Of a DNA stretch of 64,000 bases, positions 1-9,261 are shown in pieces. This DNA is from Mycobacterium sp. IS-1742 (GTDB lineage Bacteria > Actinomycetota > Actinomycetes > Mycobacteriales > Mycobacteriaceae), in contig NZ_LQIV01000012.1 in the NCBI RefSeq assembly GCF_001500125.1, forward strand, positions 186,001 through 250,000. Direction: 5' to 3'. The notes below the pieces were generated by a model. It saw only the letters and a list, made by a program, of their open reading frames with translations, ran no database searches and had not been told where the DNA came from. The position numbers and the translations under genes are program-made. Position 1 is the first letter of the stretch. Every line of letters starts with the position of its first letter.

Positions 1-372
1 GTCCAGCACCGAGTACATCCAGTTGAACTCCGGACGTTCGGGCCGCAGCGTGCCCGCCGACAACCCGTCGCGGAACGCCTCGACCGTCTCGCCGATGTAC
101 TCGGTGGCGAACTGGTTGCGAGCGGGCCGCATCGTGAGGCCCTTCTCGACCCGGTGGACGTTGCGCCGCAACAGATGCACCGCCGTCCCGTCGTCCATCG
201 ACCGCTTGTAGGCGCGTATGCCACGTCTGACGTAGCGACGCTCGCGGCCGAGTGCGGTGCCCGTGAGTTTGTGCCACCAGCGCCGGATCTCGTCGGCGGC
301 CAACGTCTTGACCCCCGGGGCGCCGGCGGTCGGCTCCGCGACAGGCGCGGGCGCGTCATCCCTGATCGCCAC
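1..372 (-). CDS. Nitroreductase-like protein, 3' part cut off by the window edge
   Basis: Reading leftwards from a GTG at 372, 124 codons are open to the window edge with no stop. The start follows an in-frame TGA directly, and an AAAGGGAG-type ribosome binding site lies just upstream. The protein contains HLLRRNVHRVEKGLTMRP near residues 58-75. From memory this arginine-rich HR.EKGL motif occurs at the N-terminus of nitroreductase-domain proteins encoded in exopolysaccharide and glycolipid clusters. The gene overlaps the mmpL stop by 17 bp, so it is probably translated from the same leftward mRNA. The flavin-binding part would lie outside the window, so the family call is tentative. If right, it could be a redox enzyme of sugar or lipid tailoring in the glycolipid pathway. 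Confidence 0.6.
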   Translation of the reverse strand, partial: MAIRDDAPAPVAEPTAGAPGVKTLAADEIRRWWHKLTGTALGRERRYVRRGIRAYKRSMDDGTAVHLLRRNVHRVEKGLTMRPARNQFATEYIGETVEAFRDGLSAGTLRPERPEFNWMYSVLD

Positions 373-3300
373 TCATCTCCCTTTCCCCGTAGCGTGTGCG
401 GTCGCCGAATCCCCGGTAGGCGGCGGTCGCGTCGCTGAGACATTTCCGGACCCGGCCGCGGGGCCCGGAGAACGTGGCGGCGCCGGCGACGGCGTTCACC
501 GACGAAACCCGCTCGTCGTACTTGGGTTTGGAGGGCCACCAGTTCGCCTTGCCGATCAGCACCGCGGCCGCAGGCACGGTGACCGTGCGGACGATGAACG
601 TGTCGAGCAGCAGGCCGACACCGATGACGAAGCCGAGCTGGATGACGGTGCCGATGCTGCTCACCGTCAGCGACAGCATGGACGCGGCGAAGATCAGGCC
701 GGCGGAGGTGATCACGCCACCGGTGGCGCCGACGGTGCGGATGATGCCGGTGCGGATCCCGTCGCGGGATTCCTCGCGTATTCGCGCGATCAGCAACAGG
801 TTGTAGTCGGCGCCGACGGCCACCAGCACCAGGAACGCCATACCCGGCACCGTCCAGGCCAATTCCTGTCCGAGGATGAACTGGAAGAACAGCACGCCGA
901 TCCCGATCGCGGACACGTACGACAGCACGACGGACGCGACGAGGTAGATCGGCGCGACGATCGCGCGCAGCAGCAGGACCAGGACCAGGAACACCACCAG
1001 CAGCGTGACGATGATGATGAACCGGATGTCGCCGTTGTAGTACTCCCGCAGGTTGTTCTGCACCGGCGAGAAGCCCACCATCGAGATGTCGGCGTTGGCC
1101 AGCGTGGTGTTGGGCCTGGCGCCCTCGGCGGCGGCGATGATGTCGGCGACCTGGTCCATCGCCTCGGTGCCGAACGGATCGAGCGCGGTCTGCACGAGGT
1201 AGCGAGCGGTGTGTCCGTCCTTGGAGACGAACAGGTTCGCCGCCTTCTTGAACTCCGGCTGGGTGAGGACCTGCGGCGGGATGTAGAAGCCGGCCTGATT
1301 GGGCTCTGCGGCATCGCGTTTCATCGCGAGCAGGAAGTCCGACGCCTGGTCCAGACCGCCCCCGATGTTCTTGGTCTGGTCGACCAGCAGCTGGACACCC
1401 TCGGCGAGCTGGCGGCTCGAATCAGCCAGCGTGTTCGCGCCCTGGGTGACCTCGCGGATCTTGTTCTGCACCCCGTTCGGCTCGTCGAGGCCGAGTTCCC
1501 TGGCCGCGCTGGTCGCGGTCTTCAGACTCTGGCTGAGGCCCTGGATGGTCTCGTCGAGCGTCTGATACCCCTCGGTGTCCTGCAGTTGGCTGCCCAGGTC
1601 GGAGATGCTGTTCAGGTAGGGGCTCTCCCGGGTGCTGACGATCCGGCGCATGTCCTCACGCGAGGTGACGCACTCGGGGTCCGCATCGCAGCTCGGGCTG
1701 TCGTCGAGCGAACGGAGCACCGGATCGGCCCACGCGTAGATGTCGGTCATCCGGTTGACGTCGACACCGATCGCGTTGCCGAGGTCGCGCATGTTCGTCA
1801 CGAGCGTCGCCGTCCGGTCGATCTCGTCGAGCGTCTTGGCGCCGCCGTACTTGCGTGACATGTCGTCGAGGGCGCCGGCCAGTCCGCGCACACTCCCCAC
1901 GGCGCCGAGGACGCCGTCGCGCACCTGGTCCAGGACGTCGGCGAGCTGGTGCGCACCGCCGCTGAGCCGGTTGAGGTTGGCGTCGTTGTCCTCGATCAGC
2001 GTCGACGCCTCGTCGAGCTTGCCGCCGACCTCACCGGCCTGGTAGGTGGCCTTGGCCTGTTCGAGCATCTCCCCCGTCGGCCGGGTGATGCCGCGCACCA
2101 TGTCGATGTCGGGCAGCGCGGCGATGCGCTGCGCCATCTCCTCCATGTCGGCCAGTGACCGCGGGGACCGCAGATCCTGGTCGGGCGCCTGGATCACGAC
2201 GAACTGCTGCATCGTCGTGCTGATCGGGAAGTGGTCGTCCATCGCCTGGTAGGCGCGGTTGCTCTCCGAATCGGCGGGCAGCGCCTTGCGATCGTCGTAG
2301 TTGAACTTGATGAACCCCGCGCACGCCGCGAGGACGATCAGGACGGCGAGGCTACCGACCAGGTGGACGACCGGCCTGCGGACGATGTGGACGCCGGACC
2401 GGCGCCAGAACCGGCCGGTCAGGTCCTTGCGGGGTTTGACCCAGCCGCGCCGCCCGGCCAGCACGATGAGCGCGGGCAACAACGTGATCGAGGCGAGGAA
2501 GCCGATCGCGATGGTCACCGACAGGGCCGGGCCGACGGTGGCGAACACGCCGAGCGTGGTGAACGCCAGGCCCAGGAACGCGATGGCCGTGGTCGCCGCG
2601 GACCCGGCGACCACCTTGCCGATCGTCACCAGGGCACCCACCATGGCGTCGTCGGATTCCAACCCCTCCCTGACGAGTTCGTGGTAGCGACTGAAGAAGA
2701 AGATCGAGAAGTCGGTGCCCGCACCCATCAGCATGCCGGTCATCAACACGATGGTCTGCGGTCCCAGCCCGAGCCCGAGTTCGCCCAATCCGGCCACGGC
2801 CTGGTTGGCGACCCCGAGCGCCAGGCCGATCGTCAAGAGCGGGATCAGCATCCCGATGATGCTGCGGTAGACCACCAACAGGATGGTCAGGATCGTGCCG
2901 ACCGTGGCGATCTCGATCACTCGCTGGTCGCGCGCACCGATGGCGTTGATGTCCTCGAGGGTCGCGGCCGCGCCGACCATGTTGGCCTGCAGCGAGCTGC
3001 CGTCCGTCGTCTCCTTGACGATCTTGGACGCCGCGCGATAGGCGGCCTGCCCCTTCGGGGTGCCCATGTTGCCGACCAGGCTGACCGGTAGGTTCCAGGC
3101 CTTGCCGTCCTTGCTGGTCATCACCTCCCGCAGTTGGGGAGTCGATACGAAGTCCTGAGTGGAGATCACGTGGTCTTCGTCGGCCTTGAGCCGTTCGACG
3201 AGCGTCTTGTAGGTCGCCTCGTCCTCGGGTGACAGACCGTTGTCGTTACTGAGGATGACGACGTTCAGGTTGCCCGCGTTGGTCTCCTCGGCCCCCTTGA

Positions 3301-3538
3301 AGGCCTGGCTCATCTCCCTGCTGTCGACCATGACCGGCGCGTCCTTGGGCAGGAACTCCGGAGGGTTCTTCTGCGACACGACGGCCAGCGGCGGGATGAG
3401 CAGGAACAGCACCGCGGCTGTCGCGACCCACGCGATGATGATGAGGACGGGATGTCGGACGATGAACCGCCCGAGCAGGGGAAGTCCCCCGTCTGCAAAC
3501 GCACCACGGAGTTTGGTGCGATCGAACATGATTTTCAC
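356..3538 (-). CDS. MmpL-family RND lipid transporter (MmpL12-like position)
   Basis: This 1060-aa protein has the MmpL layout: a short cytosolic start, TM1 at about residues 25-48, a periplasmic domain, a TM bundle with GAGTDFSIFF (D276), a large second periplasmic domain of about 450-800, and a second TM bundle with GADYNLLL (D911). The paired Asp in the TM4/TM10 motifs are the proton-relay residues in this family; the first is D-F rather than the usual D-Y. MmpL proteins export cell-envelope lipids across the inner membrane. Its neighbours (MAS-type PKS, PapA, glycosyltransferase) suggest an acylated trehalose or LOS-type glycolipid as cargo, and M. tuberculosis mmpL12 sits in the comparable locus. 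The start may be the first Met or the Met three codons later. It overlaps the downstream nitroreductase-like gene. Confidence 0.93.
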   Translation of the reverse strand: MKIMFDRTKLRGAFADGGLPLLGRFIVRHPVLIIIAWVATAAVLFLLIPPLAVVSQKNPPEFLPKDAPVMVDSREMSQAFKGAEETNAGNLNVVILSNDNGLSPEDEATYKTLVERLKADEDHVISTQDFVSTPQLREVMTSKDGKAWNLPVSLVGNMGTPKGQAAYRAASKIVKETTDGSSLQANMVGAAATLEDINAIGARDQRVIEIATVGTILTILLVVYRSIIGMLIPLLTIGLALGVANQAVAGLGELGLGLGPQTIVLMTGMLMGAGTDFSIFFFSRYHELVREGLESDDAMVGALVTIGKVVAGSAATTAIAFLGLAFTTLGVFATVGPALSVTIAIGFLASITLLPALIVLAGRRGWVKPRKDLTGRFWRRSGVHIVRRPVVHLVGSLAVLIVLAACAGFIKFNYDDRKALPADSESNRAYQAMDDHFPISTTMQQFVVIQAPDQDLRSPRSLADMEEMAQRIAALPDIDMVRGITRPTGEMLEQAKATYQAGEVGGKLDEASTLIEDNDANLNRLSGGAHQLADVLDQVRDGVLGAVGSVRGLAGALDDMSRKYGGAKTLDEIDRTATLVTNMRDLGNAIGVDVNRMTDIYAWADPVLRSLDDSPSCDADPECVTSREDMRRIVSTRESPYLNSISDLGSQLQDTEGYQTLDETIQGLSQSLKTATSAARELGLDEPNGVQNKIREVTQGANTLADSSRQLAEGVQLLVDQTKNIGGGLDQASDFLLAMKRDAAEPNQAGFYIPPQVLTQPEFKKAANLFVSKDGHTARYLVQTALDPFGTEAMDQVADIIAAAEGARPNTTLANADISMVGFSPVQNNLREYYNGDIRFIIIVTLLVVFLVLVLLLRAIVAPIYLVASVVLSYVSAIGIGVLFFQFILGQELAWTVPGMAFLVLVAVGADYNLLLIARIREESRDGIRTGIIRTVGATGGVITSAGLIFAASMLSLTVSSIGTVIQLGFVIGVGLLLDTFIVRTVTVPAAAVLIGKANWWPSKPKYDERVSSVNAVAGAATFSGPRGRVRKCLSDATAAYRGFGDRTRYGEREMSGDQG

Positions 3539-3687
3539 GCTACACGGCCCACAAGATCAAAACCCCTGACGCAGTTGCGCTCAGGGCACGTCGCCGGTCT
3601 CATCGCCGAGCACCCACGGAAACAATCCATGTTGTAATCGGGTGTGCACTTCTGGTCGTTACACGCGCGCAGTCGAGGCGGGCGCCG

Positions 3688-4953
3688 GTGAGATTCGTGG
3701 TGGCCGTCCACGGTACGCGTGGCGATGTCGAACCCTGCGCCGCCGTCGGACTCGAACTGGCCGGACGCGGGCACGAGGTGCGGACTGCGGTGCCGCCCAA
3801 CCTCGTTTCCTTCGTGGAGGAATGCGGACTCGGTGTCCCGGTCTCCTACGGCGTGGACTCGCAACAGCAACTCGACGCGGACATCTTCCGCGAGTGGTAC
3901 CGGTTGCGGAACCCGATGACGGTGTTGCGGGAGGCGCGCGAGTACGTCGTCGAGGGTTGGGCGGAGATGAGCCGGTCGCTCGACACGCTGGCCGACGGTG
4001 CGGACCTGATCCTCACCGGAACGACGTACCAGGAACTCGCCGCCAACGTCGCTGCAGCGCACGCGGTTCCGTTGGCGGCGCTGCACTACTTCCCGGTGCG
4101 TCCGAGCACCAAGGTGCTGCCCGTACCCCTGCCGTCGGCGGTGGTCGGCCCGGTGTGGGCTGTCGGTGAGTGGGCGCACTGGCGAGTGCTCAAACAGGCC
4201 GAGGACGAGCAGCGGCGCGAGCTGGGACTGCCCAAGGCGGGCACCCGCGCGGTGCGGCGCATGATCGACGGCGGCGCACTGGAAATCCAGGCCTACGACC
4301 GGATCTTCTTCCCCGGGCTGGCCGAGGAGTGGGGCCCGCAGCGTCCGCTGGTGGGCGGCATCACCCTCGAGAAGAACACCGAGGCCGACGACGACGTGGT
4401 GTCGTGGATCGCGGCCGGGACACCGCCCGTCTACTTCGGATTCGGCAGCATGCCGGTGAAGTCGCCCGCCGATGCGGTGGCGATGATCGAAGCGGCGTGC
4501 GCCGATCTGGGCGAGCGCGCGCTGATCTGCTCGGGGGTGTGGGATGTCGACGATCTGCCGCACGCCACGCACGTGAAGATCGTGCGCAGCGTCAATCACG
4601 CGGCGGTCTTCCCGTTGTGCCGCGCCGTGGTTCACCACGGGGGTGCGGGGACGACGGCGGCCGGTGTCCGCGCCGGGGTGCCGACGCTGGTGTTGTGGGT
4701 GGGCGCCGAACAGCCGATCTGGGGGTCGCGGGTCAAACACCTCGGTGTCGGTGACTACCAACGCTTCTCGTCCACCACGCGCAAATCGCTTCGGCAGTCC
4801 CTGCGCAGGGTGCTCGGCCAGCGGTATGTCGACCGCGCGCGCGAGGTCGCCGCGGCGATGACGAAACCGGCCACGAGTGTGGGTACCGCGGCCGACCTTC
4901 TCGAAGATGCGGCGCGTCACGGGCGCCGACATGATCAGACCATCTCGCCGTAG
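3688..4953 (+). CDS. GT1-family glycosyltransferase (Rv1524/Rv1526c-like)
   Basis: This 421-aa protein starts at a GTG. It begins MRFVVAVHGTRGDVEP, the glycine-rich acceptor-side N-terminus typical of sterol-glucosyltransferase-like GT1 enzymes. It carries the nucleotide-sugar motif HHGGAGTTAAG at residues 316-326, followed by GVPTLVLWVGAEQPIWG. Enzymes of this type move a sugar from a UDP- or TDP-sugar to a lipid or glycolipid acceptor. In mycobacteria, homologues decorate glycopeptidolipids or lipooligosaccharides. It is the only rightward gene in the first 16 kb: it diverges from mmpL across 149 bp and converges on the WS/DGAT-like gene with a 19-bp 3' overlap. The sugar and acceptor cannot be read from sequence. 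Confidence 0.9.
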   Translation: MRFVVAVHGTRGDVEPCAAVGLELAGRGHEVRTAVPPNLVSFVEECGLGVPVSYGVDSQQQLDADIFREWYRLRNPMTVLREAREYVVEGWAEMSRSLDTLADGADLILTGTTYQELAANVAAAHAVPLAALHYFPVRPSTKVLPVPLPSAVVGPVWAVGEWAHWRVLKQAEDEQRRELGLPKAGTRAVRRMIDGGALEIQAYDRIFFPGLAEEWGPQRPLVGGITLEKNTEADDDVVSWIAAGTPPVYFGFGSMPVKSPADAVAMIEAACADLGERALICSGVWDVDDLPHATHVKIVRSVNHAAVFPLCRAVVHHGGAGTTAAGVRAGVPTLVLWVGAEQPIWGSRVKHLGVGDYQRFSSTTRKSLRQSLRRVLGQRYVDRAREVAAAMTKPATSVGTAADLLEDAARHGRRHDQTISP

Positions 4954-6323
4954 AGGTCGAACTCGGCCAGCGTCAACGTCGTGAGGTCGCGCAGGTGGCG
5001 CTTCGTGTTGGTGCCGCCCGGCTGGTAGGACACGATGCCGAGCGAGATCACGTCGCCCATGCGCACACTCACCACGACCAGTTGCCCGCCGGCCCGTTCG
5101 ATCTGGTCACGGGTCAGGTTCTGGTCGACGCCACGCAGCATGAAGTACTCGGCGTCGGTGCCGTCGGGACGTCCCACCGCCGGATCGATCTCGCCGAGGT
5201 TGGAGCACGACACCGGCAGGTCGCCGAACATGACGTCGGCGGCGCGCTTGACGGCCCGCTTGGGCACGAACGGATTCAGCGGGAGCAGCGCGAACGTCTC
5301 GTCGGGCACATCGCGCAGCGTCGTGATGGCGTGCCGGATCGCCGTGCGGCAGTCCGTCAGATCCGTGGTCACCCGCGCCGGGTCGACGCACGCGTTCGTC
5401 AGCGCAACGGCATTCGCCCTGGTGTCCTCGTGGGTGCGCTCGCTGATCGCGATCAGCAGCGACACCGCGCCGTCGTCGGGACGGTGGCGTCCGGTGCGTT
5501 CGGCCAGCCGCGCGGCGAATCCGGCGAGCAGCGAATACGTCGTGCCGTTCAGCTTCTCGGCGCACTCGTCCCAATGGGAGGCGTCGATGAACGCGGTGAT
5601 CACCGGGACGGTCACCGGATCGCCGCCGTCGGCGACGGTCACGGCCGGACGCGTCGCGCCGGTCTTCGTGAACTCGTGGCGCCGCCGCCACCCCAGCCTG
5701 GCGGCCGCAGCCAGTGTCCGTCCCACCTCGGGCAGGTCGCGCGTCGTCTGGCGGACGTCGGCGCGCCACGCGTCGAGTGTGGATCGGGAACGGGCAGCGG
5801 CGTATCCGAGGTGACGGGTGCGGCCTTCGGCCGCGTCGGCGACCGAACGCAACAACCCGACACCGTCGGTGACGCAGTGCGAGGCCGCCAGGCTGATCGC
5901 GGTCGAGCCGTCGTCCATCGGCAGGATGCCGAGATGCCAGCTGGGCCCGAACTCCGGATCGATCGGGACGGCCGAACGTTCGTCGATCCAGTCGCTGAGG
6001 TCCGCGCGCGGCCGCGTGCGCGACATCGCGGGCGGTCCCCCGGGCGCACTGACCCAGCGGTGCCGTCCGAAGGGCAGCACGGACGGCTCGATGCGTCTAC
6101 CGAGCAGGCTGTGGTCGAGGTTCGCGTGGAATCGGCCGAGCGCGTCGTGGTCCACGGGGTGCTCGTACACCCACACCGCCTGGGCGAGCTTGCCGATGCC
6201 GGTCGCCCTGGTCTGCAGGTACGCCGCCTGGTCGATGTAGGCGAGCCGCTCGTCGTGCGCCTGGGCGGCGCGGGATCGGGGTTGTCCGACCGTCGTCCGT
6301 GTGGGCCGCGTCTGGATCGCCAT
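4935..6323 (-). CDS. WS/DGAT-like (condensation-fold) acyltransferase, copy 1
   Basis: This 462-aa protein belongs to the PapA / wax-ester-synthase acyltransferase superfamily. Its catalytic-type motif is SHCVTDG (H149, D153), the HxxxDG of this fold; the first His of the HHxxxDG of true wax synthases is a Ser here. It also has FGRHRWV near 86-92 and PVSCSNLGEIDP towards the C-terminus. Such enzymes transfer acyl chains from CoA or ACP thioesters to hydroxyls. It is about the same length as the next gene upstream and shares its motifs, so the two look like tandem duplicates. The upstream stop lies 13 bp before this start. I prefer ATG 6323 (GAGGGG 9 nt upstream) to the in-frame GTG at 6329. 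A role in acylating the glycolipid core is inferred from context. Confidence 0.82.
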   Translation of the reverse strand: MAIQTRPTRTTVGQPRSRAAQAHDERLAYIDQAAYLQTRATGIGKLAQAVWVYEHPVDHDALGRFHANLDHSLLGRRIEPSVLPFGRHRWVSAPGGPPAMSRTRPRADLSDWIDERSAVPIDPEFGPSWHLGILPMDDGSTAISLAASHCVTDGVGLLRSVADAAEGRTRHLGYAAARSRSTLDAWRADVRQTTRDLPEVGRTLAAAARLGWRRRHEFTKTGATRPAVTVADGGDPVTVPVITAFIDASHWDECAEKLNGTTYSLLAGFAARLAERTGRHRPDDGAVSLLIAISERTHEDTRANAVALTNACVDPARVTTDLTDCRTAIRHAITTLRDVPDETFALLPLNPFVPKRAVKRAADVMFGDLPVSCSNLGEIDPAVGRPDGTDAEYFMLRGVDQNLTRDQIERAGGQLVVVSVRMGDVISLGIVSYQPGGTNTKRHLRDLTTLTLAEFDLYGEMV

Positions 6324-6336
6324 GCCCACCCGCCCC

Positions 6337-7734
6337 TCAGATGACCGCGGCGGTCAGACCGAAGTCCGACAGCGCCGCGGTGGTCAGTTCGCGCAGACGG
6401 GGTTTCGTGTTCGTGGCGCCGGGCTGGAAGCCGATGACCGCGATCGACATCTTGTCGCCGACCCTGGCACCGATCACGGTGAGCAGACCGCGACGTTGCT
6501 CGAGGACCGAGCGCGGAATGAAACGGTCCACCCCGCGCAGGATCACGTATTCGGCGTCGGAGCCGTCGATGCGGCCGATCTCGGGCGGGAGGTCGCCCAG
6601 GTTCGAGCACGACACCGGCAGGTCGGAGAACCCGAAAGCCACGTCGGCCGTGGACTTCACGGCGCGCTTGGGGATGAACGGGGTCAACGGGAGAAGCGCC
6701 AGCGTCTCGTCGGGTTCGTCGCGCATCGTCTTGAGCGCCTGTTTGATCGTCGCCCGCGCGGCGGTGAGGTCACTGGTGATCCCGCGCGGATCGATCCTGG
6801 CGTTGGCCAGCTTCACAGCGTTCGCGCGGGTGTCCTCGAGCGAACGGTCGTTGATCGGGATGATGAACGGCACGCAGCCGTCACCGGGTTGGTGACGACC
6901 TATCCGCTCCGAGAGCGTCGCGGCGAACCCGGCGAGCAGCGAATAGCTGTTACCGCCCAGCGCGGCGGCCCGCGCATCCCATTCGTCGCCGTCGACGAAC
7001 AGCGAGACCGACGGGACCACAACGTGTTCGTCACGCCCGGCGACTGTGCTCGCCTGGTCCGACCGGGAGAAGTCCTTGCGCCTGCGGTAGGCGAGCTTGG
7101 CCGCCGCGACCAGTGTCCGGCCGATCTCCGGGGCGTCTCGCAACGCCTGCCGGGCGTCGGCGGCGATGCCGCGCATTCGGGTGCGCGCACCGGGCATCGG
7201 GTATCCGAAGTCCGGTGTGTTGCCGGTGACGGCGTTGAACACCGTCAACAGGGCGCCGCCTCCGTCGCCGATGCAATGCGAGCCCACGAGGCTGATCGCG
7301 GTGGACCCGTCGGTCATCGGGAGGACGCCCATGTGCCAGGCCGGACCCCATTCCGGATCCACCGGCAGCTGGGCGCGCTCGTCGATCCAGTCGCTCAGTT
7401 CCGCACGGGGACGGGGCGTCTGCTCGATGTGCATGCTCGACGGCGGCCCGAGCGAGGAGACCCAGCGGTGCCGGCCGAACGGCAGCGGCGACGGTTCGAT
7501 GCGCCGGCCCGCCAACCCGTAGCCGAAGTTGCGGTGGAACCGACGCAGGCCGTCGACGTCGACGGCGTGCTCGTAGACCCACACGCACTGCATGACGGCG
7601 GCCTGTCCCGTCGCCCGCAGGCCGAGGAACAGCGCCTGATCCAGATACGAGAGCCGTTCATCGGGCCGCTCGTCGATTCTGGTCACGAGACCGCGAAAAG
7701 GCCTACGCACCGGCCTGATCTGCGTCGACAACAT
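6337..7734 (-). CDS. WS/DGAT-like (condensation-fold) acyltransferase, copy 2
   Basis: This 465-aa paralogue of the preceding entry shares SYLDQALFL, VWVYEHAVD, FGRHRWVSS and the HxxxDG motif SHCIGDG (H153, D157). The start is set by an ATGA overlap with the stop of the PapA gene (ATG at 7734); a longer in-frame reading would run far into papA and is unlikely. The overlap indicates translational coupling within a pks-papA-acyltransferase operon. The family predicts O-acylation of a glycolipid or wax-type acceptor. As in copy 1 the doubled His of wax synthases is absent, which points to a PapA-like condensation role rather than storage-lipid synthesis. The substrate is unknown. Confidence 0.82.
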   Translation of the reverse strand: MLSTQIRPVRRPFRGLVTRIDERPDERLSYLDQALFLGLRATGQAAVMQCVWVYEHAVDVDGLRRFHRNFGYGLAGRRIEPSPLPFGRHRWVSSLGPPSSMHIEQTPRPRAELSDWIDERAQLPVDPEWGPAWHMGVLPMTDGSTAISLVGSHCIGDGGGALLTVFNAVTGNTPDFGYPMPGARTRMRGIAADARQALRDAPEIGRTLVAAAKLAYRRRKDFSRSDQASTVAGRDEHVVVPSVSLFVDGDEWDARAAALGGNSYSLLAGFAATLSERIGRHQPGDGCVPFIIPINDRSLEDTRANAVKLANARIDPRGITSDLTAARATIKQALKTMRDEPDETLALLPLTPFIPKRAVKSTADVAFGFSDLPVSCSNLGDLPPEIGRIDGSDAEYVILRGVDRFIPRSVLEQRRGLLTVIGARVGDKMSIAVIGFQPGATNTKPRLRELTTAALSDFGLTAAVI

Positions 7735-9200
7735 CAACCTCCGACTACGGGAACCAATTCGTCGCGACGCCGCACGGCGGCGGCGTGCCGACCGGCCAGA
7801 AGTCCGGCTGCGCCACCGTCGGCCACGCGCAGGTACCACGACATCATCACCTGCAGGTACCGGCTGATCGACTCCCTGGCGGTCGGATTGTCCGGGAACG
7901 CCACGGTCACAGTCGTTTCCCGCTCGGTGCGGTTGACCCACATACCGACCTGGAAAGCCGCGCGCGCGTCGCTGTAGACCTTGCCGTTCATCCCCTCCCA
8001 CTGGGCGATGACGCTCGGCGACAACGGCGGCAGCCCGGCGTCGAGGTAGGACACCATCGGCACACCCGGATCGGCGGGCCGCACACCCACCGACTCCGCG
8101 AGCTCGAGCACCCGCTCGAACGGCACATGCGCGAGATCGAGCCCGGAGTCGAAGGACTTCTGCGCCGAACGGGCGGTGTCGCCGAAGCTGTTGCGGTCCA
8201 CCGACACCGTGACCGGCACCAGACCGGTGAACCAGCCGGTGGTCATGAACTCGTCCGGGGTGCGCCTGGTGGTCGTGGGCGTGATGATGTGGTAGTCGCT
8301 GTTACCGGTGAATTCGTGATCGGTCAGCGCGGCGCACGCGAACACGCCGCCGATGAACCGCGCGTCGGCGGCGTTGCACGCCGCCTCGAACCGCTCGCCC
8401 TGCTGCTTGTCGAGCAGTCGGACGGTGAGCAGTTCTCCGGAGCAGGGTTCGGCCGGATCGCCGAGCGGGAGCGGGAAGTGCGGCAGCGTGCCACCGTTGT
8501 TCTGGGCGAACCGCACCCAGTCCTGCACTTCGGGCGACTCGAGCGTGAGCGAGTCGGTGTACTCACGCTGACGCAGGCAGTAGTCGTCGTAGCTGCCGGC
8601 ATCGGGCAGCTTCAACGGCGCCCCGCCACCGACGAGGGTGGCGTACATCATGTGGATCTCGACGAGCACCAGGCCCATGAACATCGCGTCGGTGTGCACG
8701 TGGTCGACGCTGATGTAGAACGTGAAGTGGTCCGCGCGTTGGATGATGCCGAAGTGGAAGCAGTTCCACTGCAACGGATCCGGGGTGGACAGCACGTGCC
8801 GGCGCCACTGGTCGGCGGTCACCTCGCCGTGCTGGGTCGGCACGAACTTGATGTCGCGCGGGTTGCCGATCGTGCGCCGCACGACCTCGTCGGCCTCGGT
8901 GAACTCGAACCGGCTGTGGTACGTGTCGTGCCTGCGGATGTAGGCGTTGATGACGTGGGTCATCGCCCGCAGGTCACACTGACCGGGCATGTCCCAGGCC
9001 GGGATGTTCAGGCGGGCCATGTCGGTGCCCTGCGACAGGTGCTTCCGGTAACCCCGGATGTGTTGCTCCTGTTGATAACTGACCGGCACCGGGCTGATCG
9101 GCGCGTCCTGCATCTTGGCCAGCGACGTCGCCGACGGATTCCAGGAGACGAGCGTACCCGGGGCGCCGATCCAGTCATGGATCGCTTTGATGGCAACCAT
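7734..9200 (-). CDS. PapA-type polyketide-associated acyltransferase
   Basis: This 488-aa protein begins MVAIKAIHDWIGAPGTLVSW, the typical PapA start. ATG 9200 is preceded by a strong GGGAGGT ribosome binding site, which decides it over upstream in-frame codons. The catalytic HxxxD is DHVHTDA (H167, D171), and SYLDAGLPP lies near the C-terminus, as in PapA3/PapA4-like proteins. PapA enzymes take the acyl chain directly from the ACP of a partner PKS and esterify it to a sugar or diol. The gene directly follows the MAS-like pks (61-bp gap) and overlaps the next acyltransferase by ATGA, so the PKS is the likely acyl donor. It could be the PapA4 or PapA3 orthologue; the subtype is not resolved. 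Confidence 0.92.
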   Translation of the reverse strand: MVAIKAIHDWIGAPGTLVSWNPSATSLAKMQDAPISPVPVSYQQEQHIRGYRKHLSQGTDMARLNIPAWDMPGQCDLRAMTHVINAYIRRHDTYHSRFEFTEADEVVRRTIGNPRDIKFVPTQHGEVTADQWRRHVLSTPDPLQWNCFHFGIIQRADHFTFYISVDHVHTDAMFMGLVLVEIHMMYATLVGGGAPLKLPDAGSYDDYCLRQREYTDSLTLESPEVQDWVRFAQNNGGTLPHFPLPLGDPAEPCSGELLTVRLLDKQQGERFEAACNAADARFIGGVFACAALTDHEFTGNSDYHIITPTTTRRTPDEFMTTGWFTGLVPVTVSVDRNSFGDTARSAQKSFDSGLDLAHVPFERVLELAESVGVRPADPGVPMVSYLDAGLPPLSPSVIAQWEGMNGKVYSDARAAFQVGMWVNRTERETTVTVAFPDNPTARESISRYLQVMMSWYLRVADGGAAGLLAGRHAAAVRRRDELVPVVGG

Positions 9201-9261
9201 CAGACCTCCCGTGCTTCGTGTGTGTTCCCGGGCGACTTCGTCGACGCCATGTGAGCCGTCC

